DNA of 64,000 bases from Sphaerosporella brunnea (lineage: Eukaryota > Ascomycota > Pezizomycetes > Pezizales > Pyronemataceae). Where the stretch lies: assembly GCA_008704415.1 (NCBI GenBank), contig VXIS01000053.1, forward strand, positions 1 through 64,000, read 5' to 3'. The notes beneath the pieces were generated by a model. That model saw only the letters and a list, made by a program, of their open reading frames with translations, was not told where the DNA came from and searched no databases. The stretch's first letter is position 1. Every line of letters begins with the position of its first letter. The position numbers and the translations under genes were made by a program. Positions 1 to 12,979 of this stretch are shown piece by piece.

Positions 1-1655
1 AAGGCTGATAACGCCAGCGGCGGAGACGTGGGCTTTTTTTTTTTTGGGTTGGGTTATTCTTGTTTTTGGGTTGGGGGTGTCACCACCCGAGCGCCAGCCC
101 CGAGGGCTGAGGCTGCCTGCCGTTGGGACGGATGGCGGGGGGGGGGGGATGGGGGCGGGGCGGGGGGGGGGTTGGGGGGGCGGGGGGCGGGCGGGTTCAG
201 TGGAAACCGGCTGGCAGTGGACGGGACCATTCTGTGGCGTTGTAGCGATGGAGGGCCGGCGCCGCGTGCTGGGGGGGATGCGATGCTCGGCTCTGCGCTG
301 TGCGGCCGGCGAGCCGGGTGGTGATTATAGTATATGATGGAGGTTAGGGGGCCAGTGTACGTTTCCTGATGGCCTGTGTGGGGTCTAACCAACAACACAA
401 ACTCCCACTCAGCCCCGATAAAAAACCACCACCTACCCCCTTCCCCTTGAATCTCTCCCCCTGTGCGCGCATGCAGCTCGAAAGGCGGGGCAGAGATCAA
501 GAGGCAAAGGATTTATTAATATTATCAGTTACGAGGAGGGGAGACATTTTCCTTTTTTATTTGCTTTTGTTTTTTATTTTTTTTTTTTTGTCTTTTTTTT
601 TGTTCTTTTTTCCTTTTTGTCTTGCTTGCTTGCTTCATTTGCTTTTTCTTCAGTTCAAGCTTGTACCTCCACAGTTTACTCTTCCCTATCAATGAAGCGC
701 TTCTACCTGGGCGTGTGGCGTGCTCAGATATGGCGGAATGGCGTGGCGGGCTGAAAGATATTCTAATTTTCGCACTACTTACCCTATCAGTTCTTTGTGC
801 CGTTTGTCACCTATTGTAAGCCCGTAAAATATTTTAGTGGACCCCCCATGTAACCCCGCCCCCCCATGGTACCACCACCCCCCGTAAACGGCGCCAAAGA
901 AACCAAACTACCCCCAGTGTAAACCCAAACTACCCAATATGTACCCAAACCCTATTTAAACAAACCCCACCTAAACCCCCCGCCGCCACCCGCACACCCA
1001 CACCAATACCGACCCACCCCCCACATGTACCCCATGTACCACCGCCCGTTACTTACCCCATGTAACCATACCCCACCCCCACATGGTAAAGTACGCCCAC
1101 CCACCCCCCCCGGAGTCTTGGGGGCCTTTTGTTTTGGGCTTTGCCATTCTTTGTTATTCTGCGCGTTCGAGAGAAACCAACATTACAGAACATTGCATGC
1201 CGCGTCAGAATAACGTCACAAAAAACTGTCCCCCAAAAAACGTACAACAAATAAACGAAAAACGGGGGAAACGAAACCTCAAACAAAACGGGCAACGGTA
1301 CAAACGTCCCCCCCGTTGCGTGAAGGAAATTCTCACTCGACCGACTTCAGCAGTCTGTGCTTTACTTAGATTGGTAGCACAAAAGCGCTGCACGCTGTTG
1401 TCGCTTGGGCAACACAGCCCCCGAGGTTGGATAGGACAATGTAAACGAAGGAAAAAGTAACCATAGCCATTGGTAACACCGTCCAAGCCTTCCAAAAAAA
1501 AAAAAAAAAAAAAAAAAAACAGGCGATAGTTACACTGTACCGTACCATGTACCATGAAATCGTAAATCAAAAAAAAAATCAAAAAATCAAAAAATTACTC
1601 CCGCTATGAATTCACCAAAAAGCCCCTCAAAAGCCGAGTCCCAACCCTCCCCCCA
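1..1655. other. Intergenic, low complexity
   Basis: No supported gene. The stretch holds G-rich runs at about 136-190, T-rich runs at 540-640, a degenerate C-rich block at about 838-1110 with scattered CCCATGTAAC-like motifs, and a poly-A run near 1494-1519. The C-rich block faintly resembles telomere-like or transposon-end sequence, but no regular repeat unit is kept. Open frames here come from the base composition. Confidence 0.6.
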
Positions 1656-2621
1656 TCACCGCGCCGTGAACGCACTCAACTCCGCCGCCGGCTGCACAGC
1701 TCCCAACTCCGACGGCTTCCCACCCTGCTGCTGCTGCTGCTGCTGCTGGAGGTGCTGCTGTCCCCAATACGCCGCCTGATCATGCGGGGGCTCGTAATAC
1801 GGCACAGGGCTTCCAACCGGACTATACGGCATCCACTCCTGCTGCTGCTGCATCTGCTGCTGCTGCTGCGGCAGCGCGGCATACGCCACCTGCTGTCCGC
1901 CACCACCACCACCTGGAGCAACCCCCGCAATTCCGCCATTAACATTCGAGGCGGGCTCATCTTTCTTGCGCAGAATGAAATACAGCCCCAACAGCCCCAT
2001 CGTCAGCACTGCGATCCCGCCGACCACGCCACCAGCAATAGCGCCGGCGTTGGAGGAGTCGTTTCTTCCTGGTGCCGCGGTGGTCGTTGAGGAAGCGGAA
2101 GCGGAAGCGGCTGCGGAGGATGATGAAGCGGGGCTTGCGCCGCCGCCGCCGACATTGTCGATGCTCGTGATTGTGACCACCACCGCGGACGTGCTGGGGG
2201 GCAGGCGTGTGACCGACGCCGTTAAGCCCGAGTTGAGGAGGATGGAGCGATTCGTGGGCGCGGCTGCTACACAGCCGTAGACGCTTGCGCCGCCGAACTC
2301 GGTGCCGGCATAGTAGGCGCAGAAGGGGGCGGTAGAGTCGGTGCTTTACATCGGTCAGATACCGTTGGAAAGAAGGGTAGGAGAACAAGGGGAGGAAAAC
2401 CATTTCCGAGTCACGGTGCCAACGCGACAGGCAGAGTTGCAGCCGGTGGAATAGGCGGAGTAATCGACGCAGGCGGTGCGGTACCCGCAGACGCTGCTGG
2501 TGCCCTGCCAGTAGCAGCAGCCGATCCAGCCTGTGGACGTGGTGCACCATGCCAGCGAGTAGTCGCACGTCCATGGGCTATCTATTCTCCTCGTCAGCCA
2601 TCATTCCTATCATCACTCACG

Positions 2622-2663
<42 letters not shown>

Positions 2664-2928
2664 GCAAACAAAAGGGAAACAAAAACATACCAACATCCGC
2701 CGAAACGTACCCACAAAGCTGATCACTGAACGCGCGCTTGACGAGGCCGCCGCCATAATACGCAGGGCTCTCGCTGCCACCGCCCCACATCGCCATAGCG
2801 GTCGGCTTCGGCGTCCACCCCGCCACCTCGTCCGCGGCGCCCGGCTGTGTAGGCTTTGCGCCATCCCACGGGAGCGCCGTGCTCAGGCCCAAAAAGCCGA
2901 GCGTTACAAGTCGTCGTGAGCGTGACAT
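1656..2928 (-). CDS. Single-pass cell-surface membrane protein, Cys-rich ectodomain
   Basis: Three exons (2928-2691, 2581-2401, 2343-1656) join in phase and give about 368 aa. The introns are 109 nt and 57 nt; the first contains a long poly-A/T run and the second has a CTGAC branch site before AAAG. The protein starts with a signal peptide (MSRSRRLVTLGFLGLSTAL). A Cys-rich ectodomain follows, with the order LCGYVSAD, SPWTC, GWIGCC, CVDY and FCAYYAGT seen in many secreted fungal surface proteins. Then come a Ser/Ala/Thr stalk, one membrane helix (about GAIAGGVVGGIAVLTMGLLG), a basic RKK stop and a Gln-rich cytoplasmic tail encoded by CAG repeats. By analogy with Mid2/Wsc-type proteins it could be a wall sensor, but that is inference. 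The exon joins are my reconstruction. Confidence 0.78.
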
Positions 2929-3774
2929 TGCGGGATGTAGATTTGGATTGATGATGGAAGTTGGTGATGGGGGGGGGGAAGTAAATGGGGTGAGAAACCC
3001 CCCCCCCCCGCCCTCTCCAGCTGCCATCTGTAAAATAAAGTGGCTGCCTGTGGCCTGCTTATTTTTGGTTGGGGGCCGGCCTGCATGCAAGAAGAAATTG
3101 CGGCGCCAAGTTGCACACTGGCATCATCCCCACCCGGCCACCTGGTTGCCTTATCAAGTCTCCTGTTATTATGTACTGCACATAGGTAGTCAACCCGGGC
3201 TTTGCGTTGCAGAGCGAACTGCGCATGTTTGTTTACCAGCGTTGACTTCTGGTGGCGGTGAGATCAGCAGTTGGCTATGGCGCTCGCTCGCTCGCTTCCC
3301 GCTCTGGCCCATCAATCCACACACAGCCTCGTCGAATTCGGCTTTAACCGACCTGCAACCAGTGACCGGTATGATGCTAACATAGCCCCCACTTCCAAGT
3401 TCCCACGGCAGTGGACTCAAACCGAGCGCCAAGAAAATGTTTGGCGGGTGGCACCATTGGTCCGCTATGTAATGTATGCAGCAAAGCGAGAGTCTTATTC
3501 CCGTTGCCCAACACAACTAGGGGTTGGTTCTGGTTCTGTTATACATATCCGGCAGGAACTTCGAATGGTATCGATCACAACCTCTCACCCGCCTCCTCGT
3601 ATTCCCACAATCAAAAACGTAGCTACAAAGTAATTATCCCCACCCCTGCTTCCCCGTCCCGTGATATAATATATCGAAAAGTAAAGCAAGGAGAAAACTC
3701 CATCCCTAGATGCAGAAAAAAAAAACGCCGCCCTCTCTTCCCTGTCCTCACAATCACCCCCCCCCCCCCCACAA
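2929..3774. other. Intergenic
   Basis: This is the promoter side of the surface-protein gene and the 3' side of the coiled-coil gene, which lie head to tail on the minus strand. I see C/G homopolymers at 2970-3010 and 3759-3770 but no conserved coding frame and no RNA gene. Confidence 0.5.
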
Positions 3775-6186
3775 CTACCACACAAACACATCCCCACTCT
3801 CCTCCCTCTTCGGCGGGGGCGGTGGCGGGCGAGGACTATTAGGCGGCTCACTGCCCCCATTCCCACTCCTCTCCCTTTCCCTTCCACTCACGCTCCTATA
3901 CCTATTGTGACCCGCGGTGGCAGTATACGCAGTGTACATTATCGGCTGGCACAGGGCATTTCCATTCCTTGTCAAATCCTCCTTTTCGAGGGTTAATCTC
4001 GCCACCTTCTCTTCCAGCTCCATAATTGCCTTTGCCTGCTGTTTAACGAGCGCGGGCAACGCTTCGTTTTCCCTCGGGGGCGCAGGGAACCCTTGCAGTA
4101 GTGATTTTTCCGTGGGGGAGGACAGCTGGCTCTGCAGCTCGGTGATAGCTCTGTCTCTTGTCTTTACGTCGCGTTTATACGCGCGGATGTCGGAGCGGTA
4201 GAGCTTGATATCGCGGCGGAGTTTCTCGATGAGTTCCTGCAGGTCCGCCGTTTCCTCGTTTGTCGGGGAGCGCGAAGTTTCGCGTGAGGAGGAGCTCTCA
4301 ACGAGCTTGACGAGGATGTCTTCATGCACGTCGTTTTGCTGCTGTTGCTGTTCGAGTTCCGAGCGCAGGGCGGAGCTCTCCTCCTCCAGATCCCGAATGC
4401 GCTCGTCGCGGTCCTCAACGCTTTCCTGCAGCAGCGAGTTTTCGGCACACACGCGCTTCCACGCGTCTTCATATTCGGCGCGTTCCTTCTTGGCGATGGC
4501 ATGTTCGCGCTCGAGGTGCGCGAGCGCGGCGTCTTTGTCTTCAAGCTCGTTTTTAAGTTTCTGGATGCTGTGTTTGCTGTCGGAAACATTGAACCAAGCC
4601 TCCTCGGTGATCTGCGCCATCGTCGCTTCCAGCGCTTTGTTTTTCTTCTTTCCCTCGGCGAGCCGCGTGTTGAGTGTTTTGACCATTGCCATGAGCTCGT
4701 CCGTGCCCGTCTGCGGCATCGGCGAGCCGAGAGAAAGTTTCTCCGCCAGATCCTGCGCGCGCTGCTCCGCCGCCTCCTTTTCCCGCCGCAACGTATCGAG
4801 CTGCGACTCCAGCTCCTGCCGCTCCGAGCGCCGCAGGGCCTCCACATTCTCGATCTTCTCGCCAAAAAGCCAATTGAGTTCCGCGCGGCGCTTCTCCTCC
4901 TCTTGCACGACAAATGCCATGTCCTCCTTGCTCTTCTGCAGTATGTGCTCGCGATGCCGCCGTTCCTCAGCAAGTAAACTCTCGAGATTCTCCTTCGCCG
5001 AAGATTCCACCGCCGCCTCCGGTTTCCGCTCTGTGCGCAGCCGCTCGCGCATCCATTCCACCTGCTGATCCCGCTCCTTCAGCAGCTGCTCCAGCAACGT
5101 TAATCGCGCCACCAGCGTATCGGAATTCGATCGCAGCAGCTCAAGCTCCTTCTCCTTGCCCTCCACCACCATCGGCCAGTGCGTGCTGTTGCGTAACGTC
5201 GATAGTTCGACCGCGTGCGCTTCTTTGAGCGACTCGACGACAGCCAGGTGTGATTGGCGCAGAGCTGTGATTCGGGTGCCGTGCGCAGTCGTGTCCGCTT
5301 CTAGCTCCCGGTTCTTTGCCTCAAGCTCGCGAATGCGCTGCAGCAGCGCATCGTGCTGCATATTGTCAGCGCCTCTAGCACCCTGCGGTAGCGAAGAGGA
5401 ACGCACCGGCGCATCACTGGCGTCCATATTCGGTGTTGCTGCGTGGCTGGCGGACGGAAAAATTGGGGACATGCCCTGACACCGTCAGTACGGGGGAAGA
5501 AAATGGGAGGAAATGGGAGGAAATGGGGGAGTGGGCAGTGGGGAGTGGGGGGGGTGGGGATGTTTAAATACCAAGCTATTACCGGCCGGGCCAGAGTCCA
5601 TGGGGCTGTAGCCATTTACCATCGGACTCTCAGGCGACAAAGGCGGACTGATCGACAGCGCACTAACAGGGAAGCGGAACGGGCGTTTTCTGGCGGCCTC
5701 AGCGGCGGAGGTGGGTGTGACCCCGGCTGACGCAGGAGTTGGCGGCGCAGTGGGTAGCTCCGAGCTAATCTGGTACCGCTGCGTACGCACCGGCGACGGC
5801 TGGTGTATATATCTCCCTGGAGGCGGGGGCGGTGGGTGCGCCGTATACACGGGCATGCCTATGCTGCCATGGCGCTGGTGGTCGCCGCGCGGCGCGCAGT
5901 GCATCGAGGTGTCGGAGCTGGATCGCGACAGTCGTGGGCCGGCTGCGGACTCGGGGGGCGAAACGGAAGTGGTGCGGATGCGCGGTAGCCGCTTCGGCGA
6001 AGACGGGAGAGGGTTGCTGGTGTCGCGCGACCGGGGCTTGTGCAAGCGCGGCGAGGCGGGGAAGAGGTCGCTTGCGGGAGAAACCACTGCTGCGGCGGGC
6101 CGGTCGAGGTCGGGGGACTTTACAGCGCTGCGGCTTTCCGGGGTCGAGTTTTTGCGGCGGGAAAACAGGCTCATCGAAGGCGCCAT
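3775..6186 (-). CDS. Long coiled-coil protein, disordered N-terminus
   Basis: Two exons (6186-5572 and 5475-3775) join in phase to about 771 aa. The intron is 96 nt (GTATTT to TACTGAC..CAG). Exon 1 begins MAPSMSLFSRRKNS and is Ser/Pro-rich and disordered, ending near SPPLSPESPMVNGYSPMDSG. Exon 2 is an almost unbroken coiled coil of about 450 residues, rich in Glu, Arg, Leu and Gln (for example LLQRIRELEAKNRELEAD). It ends in a short basic and proline-rich tail with a final DVFVW. The architecture is like fungal proteins loosely annotated as M-protein-repeat or cytoskeletal scaffold proteins, but no catalytic domain is visible. If the two exons were separate genes the second would start at MSPIFPS (5472); the matching splice phase and branch point argue for one gene. 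Confidence 0.68.
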
Positions 6187-6969
6187 GTTGGGCGATCGAA
6201 AGCAAGCGAATGAAGAAAGCAAGAAAGCGATGGCGGGGGGGTGTCCAGAACAAAAAGGCGACAGCCAGTGTCGAAGAAACAAAACGCTGCTGCTGCTGCT
6301 GATGTAGTTCACGAGCTGCTCGATGCTGCCTGCTGCTGCGTGGCACAAACAACCACGTCTGTTCCTTCCGGTGAAGGGAGGGGGTCGGGAATCGGATCGC
6401 TGCACCGTCTCCACCTGTCAGTTTATTGGGTCCGAGTCATCCAGCAAGAGAAAGGCCCCAGCGCTGAGCTGGTGGTGGCGGTGTAGCAGCCGGGGGGGGG
6501 GGGGGTATATATCCTCACCTGCCTGCTACGCACGCATGCAAGCAAGTGCGGGGGGGTTGCTGCAAGAATTACAGCTTCGAGTAAAGAAGATCCGAAGCAC
6601 GAAACGAAACGCTCGTCTCCCTTTTCCCTGTGTATCGTGAAGAAACGGTGCGTGTATATCGAACAGATAGATACACAAGATATCCAGATGCGAAGCAAAG
6701 CAAAGTAAAAAGTATGCGCCGCGCGCCGAATAGCTCTCACGGCGGCAGTTTCGTTTGGCGGGGACCGGCAACGAACTGGAAACACGCAGCAGCAGCAGCG
6801 TGCCAAAGCCGCCGTCCGATATGCGATGCGACGAGAACGCCAAAGAATCAAAGCAGCACACTCAGTGTGTCTGCAAGCGCGAAGAGGGGGGTGGGGATGA
6901 CAGGTTCGACAGCGACTCTCGCGCGTCTGCAAGAAGGCAAAAAAAAAATATGCAAATAAATAAATGGTG

Positions 6970-6971
<2 letters not shown>

Positions 6972-7001
<30 letters not shown>
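6972..7001. repeat. CAG/CTG microsatellite
   Basis: About ten uninterrupted CAG units, upstream of the coiled-coil gene. It reads as polyserine or polyglutamine in fortuitous frames. Confidence 0.9.
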
Positions 7002-7003
<2 letters not shown>

Positions 7004-8049
7004 AGAGAGAAGAAGACCCCCGAGCAAGAAGAAACCCACCATCCGTCCGTCCATCCATCCATCGAGACATCCCTCTTTCCCCCTTCCAGCATAGCTGCTG
7101 GCTTCTGGCCACCCCGCAATTCCCCCCCACCCAACCAATCACGGGCCTGGCCATCTGTCTCTGTTGATAATAACACACTCTCTCTTCCGTGCCCACGAAA
7201 ACCTCAACCGTGGGCGCTTATTATTGATATCCGATGCGCTCCTTCGATTTCGAGTATGATACGAACTGTGAGACCCGAATAGACAGACATAACCAGGGTT
7301 GCATAATTCTTTTTACCTATGCATATGATGATGTGATGCTGTTCACCCCCCCCCCCCCCCGGCGTAATCCTTGCAATTGTTCCAGTCTGAACTCGAAGCT
7401 ATCTATCTGTGATGGAGAGAGAGCCAGCTCTGCGGATGAAACCACTGACCACCGTGCGGCGTGAGACATCCAGCGTTTGGGAATTCCCCCCAAGATACGT
7501 GTACTAATACTAGAGTACATAATCCAATCCAAACGCTATTGCGATATCTATTCGCAGCAAACCCCCCCGAGCGGTATCCAAAACTTGCCCATCCCATCGC
7601 CGCCTGCATCACCACATCCTGCATTCAACATCTATATATCCATGTGAAGCCCCCGCCCGCTTTTCCCATCAGCAAGCACAAAACTCGAAAGGCTATCTAT
7701 CGCCTAGTATGTATCCATGATGGATAATGAATATAAATAGAGCACGACTTTGTACAAGGTACATACACCCAAGTACCTCCCGCACCACTGCACAGCGGGA
7801 GCATCCATATCATCTATGTATCTAATACACGTGAACTCCTCCCCCCCCCCCCCGTTGTTTCATCTCGCTTGCCACGCGCCCGCAGCCCACTCTATGTAGT
7901 TGATTTCAATCCAAAAAAAAAAAGCACAAAAGCATGGTATCAATACACATCCGCGCCCGCTTAATACCTGACATATGTACCTAGGCCTGAAAGTGCTCCC
8001 AAACGCCCCTTTCAACGCCGAAAACCGAAAACCCGAAACCCAGAGTTAT

Positions 8050-8091
8050 ACAATACAATACAATACAATACAATACAATACATACATAAGT
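8050..8091. repeat. CAATA pentanucleotide microsatellite
   Basis: About eight tandem copies of CAATA, followed by CATACATAAG. There is no gene around it. Confidence 0.9.
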
Positions 8092-8483
8092 ACTTATGTA
8101 TGTACCAGCTGCTGCGCAGTTAATTATAAGAAAAAGCCCCGTGCCCAGAGACCCTCAAAAAGCAACACCGGTACTCTATACCGAACTCCAAAAACCGCCA
8201 TAAGTCACACGCCCGAACGCCTGACACCAAAAAAGGATAGAAAGTAAAAATAAAAATCGTCGTAAGAAATGCAACGCAACTTATCATGACCATCGAAAGC
8301 ATATCATATGTAGGCGAAACAGGCGAAACACTGCACTCTCTCACCCCAACACCACGCCTTTGCCCATTCGCCTTGAACCCCAGAAAATTGCAACCGAACC
8401 CCGAAAAAACAGATCCGTAAAGCCTCGGTTTCTACAAATATCAGTTACCTTTTGAACGAGATGAAATAAGAGAAAAGAACTTA

Positions 8484-8845
8484 CACTTTGCAAGAGCATT
8501 GCAACCTCGTACCCACAACGCCAGAGATCTAAGAGATGGCTACCAGTACTAGATGCTTTGCCTACCACTGTTGTTAGCGGAACTTCAAAGGGGGAGGTGG
8601 TGACATACTATGCAAGAAAATGTTACGCGTAGGAAAAAACAGCGACAGTTGAATGTCTAACATTTATCAGTCAGCTGTATTATCGTTAAATTAGAGAGGG
8701 GTGCAAACCTGGACATGAAAGTAAAGAAAAAATGGTTTTCTGCACAAACGCAATAGTACCCACAACGCCGACTCATGGGACGACTACCAGTACTATGTAA
8801 TATGTTTTTGTTTACTATCCAGCCGTCAGCGAAACGCTCTCAAGT
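8484..8845. repeat. Diverged direct repeat pair
   Basis: Segments at about 8484-8585 and 8735-8845 share, in order, GTACCCACAACGCC, CTACCAGTACTA, a T-rich spacer and an AGCGAAAC/AGCGGAAC motif. They look like two decayed copies of one roughly 100-bp sequence of unknown nature. Confidence 0.5.
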
Positions 8846-8880
8846 CAGAAGCGCGTGATACATACTCTTTGTATCTGGGT

Positions 8881-11800
8881 TTAAACAGGGGCATACGGGG
8901 CCTTCCTCTCCACACGCTGACGAGCCTCAGCAGCAGCACGATGAATCGCCCTCTCAAAGGCTCGTACTGCCTGCGTAGTATTACAGAGCCTAGTAGCCTT
9001 CGACGCAGACTTCCGCGCAGCCATTACGATCGCTTTCTCGACAGTCTTCGCTGCCCTCAAAGACGCTTTTGCGCATTCCTTGTCGATGATCGCCCGAAGA
9101 GCCTTGATCTTCTGCTTTTTATTGGCGCAAGACGCTGGGGTTTTGGGCTGGGCGATGACCTGCTCAGCATCGGAATCGTGCTCGGCGACATCGTGCATGA
9201 CAACATCATGATCGGCAGAATCATGATCGGGCTCAGGGACAACAGACTGAGCGGCAGCCGACTGGGCGAGCGGCTCAGGCTCAGGCTCCGGGCTGACAGA
9301 CGGCGAAGTGGTACGTTGGCGCTTGGTCCGAGAGCCGACAGGCTCACGCTCAGTGACACATTTATGCTTAGGCCGAGTAACGCGTTCGGGTTCGGGACTG
9401 GGGGCGGCAGGCTCGGGCCGAAATGTTGCAGACCGAGAGGGAGCAGGCTTCCTGGGGGCGATAGGCTCAGGCCGAGAGGTAACAGACAGGGACTTCTTCT
9501 TGAAGACGATAGGCACAAGTTCTTTGTCTGAATCCGAGTCATCTGCACCAGGACCCCAACGTTCGGATTTTGGAAGAACCCGCGCACCGAGGATTATCAG
9601 ATCGTCGTCGTTGTCGGATCCCGAATCCTCCTCATCGACGTCAGTATCGGCAGTTTTCGTACCAGATGGACTGGCTTGAACGGCCTGCGTGATAATCGGG
9701 ACCGGAGAAACCGAAACACGCTTGGCGATGTCCTGGTCAGCATCATCGGTCCTCTTGCGCTTGCCAGAAGCGTTCGTCATGGGTGACTTGTTTCCGGAGA
9801 CCGGTGCGAGGTGTAGGGTCGCATCAGGAGCAATCCGAGACATTCGCTCGCTGTCCGAAAAGGTAGTAGCTGGGCGTCGAGAAATAAGACGAGATGCGGC
9901 ATGTGGATCTGTTCCGCGAGAGGGACCGGGAACGGGTTCTTTCCGAGGAAGTTCAGTAGTCGCATGTCTTGCAATTACATCTTCGACCGACGGCATCGGG
10001 ATGTCGTCAGGAATTTCTTCCCCATCAGCGTATCTGCTACGCTTGACTTCGAAAGGGAGCCCGTCCCAGATACTCTGTATGTTGGTAGTACGCTGATCAA
10101 CAGCAGAAGCCTTCTGAAGAATAGTAGGAACCTGCGTCGCATGCCGAGCATCATCAGAGGCAATGTCAAGGTCTGCGACGTTCTTGTTTTCGATCTTCTG
10201 GGCAGCAGTCTCAGGAGACCGGGAACCGGGCGGTGTTAGAAGAGAACTACGATCGCCTTCCTCGAAATGTCCCTTGCTGTGGACTACTTTCTGTGGCATA
10301 TCCTTGTCCTTACCATCTGCATGTGGGTCTTTAGCAGGAGGTGGAGCGTACAAATCTGCGTCATCATAATCGTCCTCCATAGAGTTCTGATCCGGAGCGT
10401 CGTCCATATGGGTATCGCCATCTCTATCTTGAGGACCGAGAGAGGGGTCTCGGTCAGCTGGTGGTCCGCTGTTGTCATCATCCTCATCTTTATCTCCAGG
10501 TCCGGAAGGAGGATCGCGAGGAAGCGCTGGTGGTGGAGCACCATCGTCATCATCCTCATCGCTATCGTCATCATCCTCATCGCTATCGTCATAATCCCCA
10601 TCGCCACGTTCTTGGTCCTCATCTTGTGAGTCACCATCTTTGGAGTCGCTGTCATCCAAATATTCTTCAGCGCGCTCCTCGTTCCAATGAATAGCAGCGG
10701 AAAGCTGCTCGAAGGGAGTCTCTTGACGGGGCGGCGTGACTCTGGACAAGCCCTGGAAGGCGAAGTCCAGGCAGTTCCAAAGTTGTAAAACATCCTCTTT
10801 GGACTTTTCCTTGTATCTGTTAGTAGAATACTTCGGTGCCATTGCCATTCCTTCACGTAGCAGGAAATAACAGCGCTCAAGGTTCTCGGGCGACAAGAAG
10901 TCAACCGCGACCTTCACACAACTCCTTCTGTTCCTGACTTGGTGAGCACATCCGGCCGGAATGAAAACAGCATCGCCAGCCCTCTGATAGATACGATACG
11001 ACCCAACACCCTCTTTAGCAAGGAGAGAGAGGTCGTGCTCAGAAAGATAGTGGCATTGACGATGAATCGGGTCGTCACATTCGGGGTCACGGAGCTTGAG
11101 GAATCCTCGGATCTTGCTGGCATCTTCAGGACGGAAGATATCCCATATGGCACCACACTCCGGAATACCCTTTTCGACAGTTGAATATTGGGGCGCATTT
11201 TCACCGCCGGTTTCATACAACATCTGCGTGGGAAAGTTAGTTGATATTTAATAAACGGCGACGCAAGATACTCACTATGTTTACGGCATCTGTGAGGTCA
11301 AGGTGAAGGTTTGTGGTCCCCACGAGCTTCCGCATTCGCTTCTCCTTCTTTCTTGCCGAAAAGAGATGCTCGTCCTGTACCGGGAGGAAATCAACAGACG
11401 GAGTAGCATGGTACATCTTCGGACCAAGATCGGGGGCGTTCCAATGTTCGGGGAAATAGGAGGCCAGGTTCATGGGGCCAGTACGTCGTGTATATTCGGG
11501 AATCGGGACAGCATTTTCGAAATCGGCAAACAAATCCGGGAACGCGCTCTGGAACGTATCAGTTGGCGGCCAGTCCTTCAGTTTCAAGGACCTCGTGTTC
11601 TCCCCGGAACGAAACATTTTGAAGAACTCCGCAACGGTTGACTCGGCCGCCAGTCCAGTAGAGCAATCATGTATTATACACTTGTCCATTCCATGTTCAT
11701 CCACAAAGTAGGTATCATCCCACGGCAACTGGAAGCGAGACTTGACACCAGTCAGCACCAACGGGATACCACCAGCAGACCACAAAGACTGAAACTGCTC

Positions 11801-12979
11801 CAGCCCCATGTCTTGGTGCTTCAATGTGGGCACCGCCAGGTAAAGGGGTCCATTTTCGTGTGGATATTGTTGCCGGACGGTCGGAAGCTTCTGGACTGAT
11901 TCTCTGCTCTGGCGGCGATGCAGCCTCTGATCACTGAAATCCAACATGTCGGGGAAGAGCTTGCAAAGAAGGCTCTCGAGATGCCCAGGCAGAGCACGGG
12001 TAACGAAGATCATCGACTGCTTGGCGTGTCGACGCTTGCGCGAGCACTGATCCATGCGAGAGAGCTTGCCAGCAACTATGGTAGCGGACGGCTGCCAGTT
12101 GTTGTAGCAGTACATGCAGTACTCGCGGCCACAACAGCCACACATGTAAGAACCCATGTGAAAGCTCGCAGCGCATATGTCGCAGCTGGCACGAGTCTCG
12201 GGGACGTGCTGCATTCGCAGGATCGGACGAGGGTCTTCGACAGGGAACAGCGGGTTGCCTAAATGTTTCTGTTCCTCTTTGTATTCTTCTTTGACGTGAA
12301 TTCCGAACTCGGTCGCGACCCAGGGGATAGCATATTCGGCTTCGTGCGCGGTAGGGCTAAGCGCATCAGGGCGGACGGGTTTAGCGTAAACCCTACCACT
12401 CTTCTTGTATTGGACCTGCTCGAGATCGTCGTCGGACTCGTCGTCTGCGGGAGGCCGAGTCCTCAGGGGACGGGTGCCGCCGCGGGTAGTCGGGGCTCTG
12501 GTATACTTCCTTGTGGCCTTCTGGGACTTGGCTTGCTTTGTTCCAGGTTTGGCTCGCTGTCGAGGGACGACCTCGTCGGCTTTGCGGGTTTTGAACGCAT
12601 ACGAGTCGAAATCAATTATGTCCTTTCCGCTAGCGTTTTTGGTCGACTTGAAGATGCGCTGGTTGTTGAAGCGACAGCTTCCGGTGCTCGCCTGTTTTTC
12701 GACGCATGCGACGCACTGATCGGTGTACTGGGAAGCGGGCCAACGCTGGCAGGAGCCACGCTGGACGTAATTGTACTCTGGATCGTCCCCGTCTACGACC
12801 TTGGCAACGTAGGTGCAAAGTTCACCAGAAACATACGCTTTTTTCGAAGCGGTGGAGGAGGAAGGATTCGCTGCAGAATCAGCGTCGTGCGCGTTATCGT
12901 TATCTTTGTTTGCGCGTGAAGCTCGCTTAGGACGCGAGCCCGCTACCGCGTTGCTGGAAGCTTTTCGTTTCGAAGGCAT
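8881..12979 (-). CDS. JmjC-domain histone demethylase-like protein (KDM3/JHDM2 type)
   Basis: Two exons (12979-11276 and 11223-8881) join at phase 0 through a 52-nt intron (GTGAGT..CACGCAG), giving about 1348 aa. The N-terminus (MPSKRKAS) is basic and nuclear-like. Two Cys-rich modules follow, the second (about residues 263-295) with CDIC..CGCCGREYCMYC, like the zinc finger before the JmjC domain in KDM3 proteins. The JmjC core is split by the intron. Its iron ligands are HLD (NLHLDLTDAVNIM, about residue 560) and the distal His of PAGCAHQV (about 660), so the Fe(II)/2-oxoglutarate site looks intact. The remaining ~650 residues are acidic, charged and disordered, with SDEDDDDSDEDD-like runs. 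The likely role is histone lysine demethylation, with H3K9 favoured by family; substrate and partners are inferred. It is divergent from the HeLo gene. Confidence 0.88.

Larger units (their letters stand above)
6187..8880. other. Long intergenic with simple repeats
   Basis: 2.7 kb between two minus-strand genes: the promoter and leader of the coiled-coil gene on the left, the 3' side of the JmjC gene on the right. It holds CT/CAG-rich leader sequence, a CAG microsatellite, C-runs at 7346-7361 and 7841-7855, a CAATA microsatellite and a diverged direct repeat near 8.5/8.75 kb. Several overlapping frames at 6.4-7.2 kb are read through the repeats and look non-coding. No tRNA cloverleaf was found. 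Confidence 0.5.

Noticed and set aside
838..1110. Subtelomeric or telomeric repeat
   Set aside because: C-rich with CCCATGTAAC-like motifs, but no regular CCCTAA array and an ordinary gene starts at once to the right.
4205..5068. Ser/Arg-rich open frames on the plus strand
   Set aside because: Shadows of the coiled-coil gene; the composition follows from Glu/Arg/Leu codons read in reverse.
6423..7196. 257-codon open frame on the minus strand
   Set aside because: It runs through CAG and T-rich repeats, has no family features and lies in the upstream region of the coiled-coil gene.
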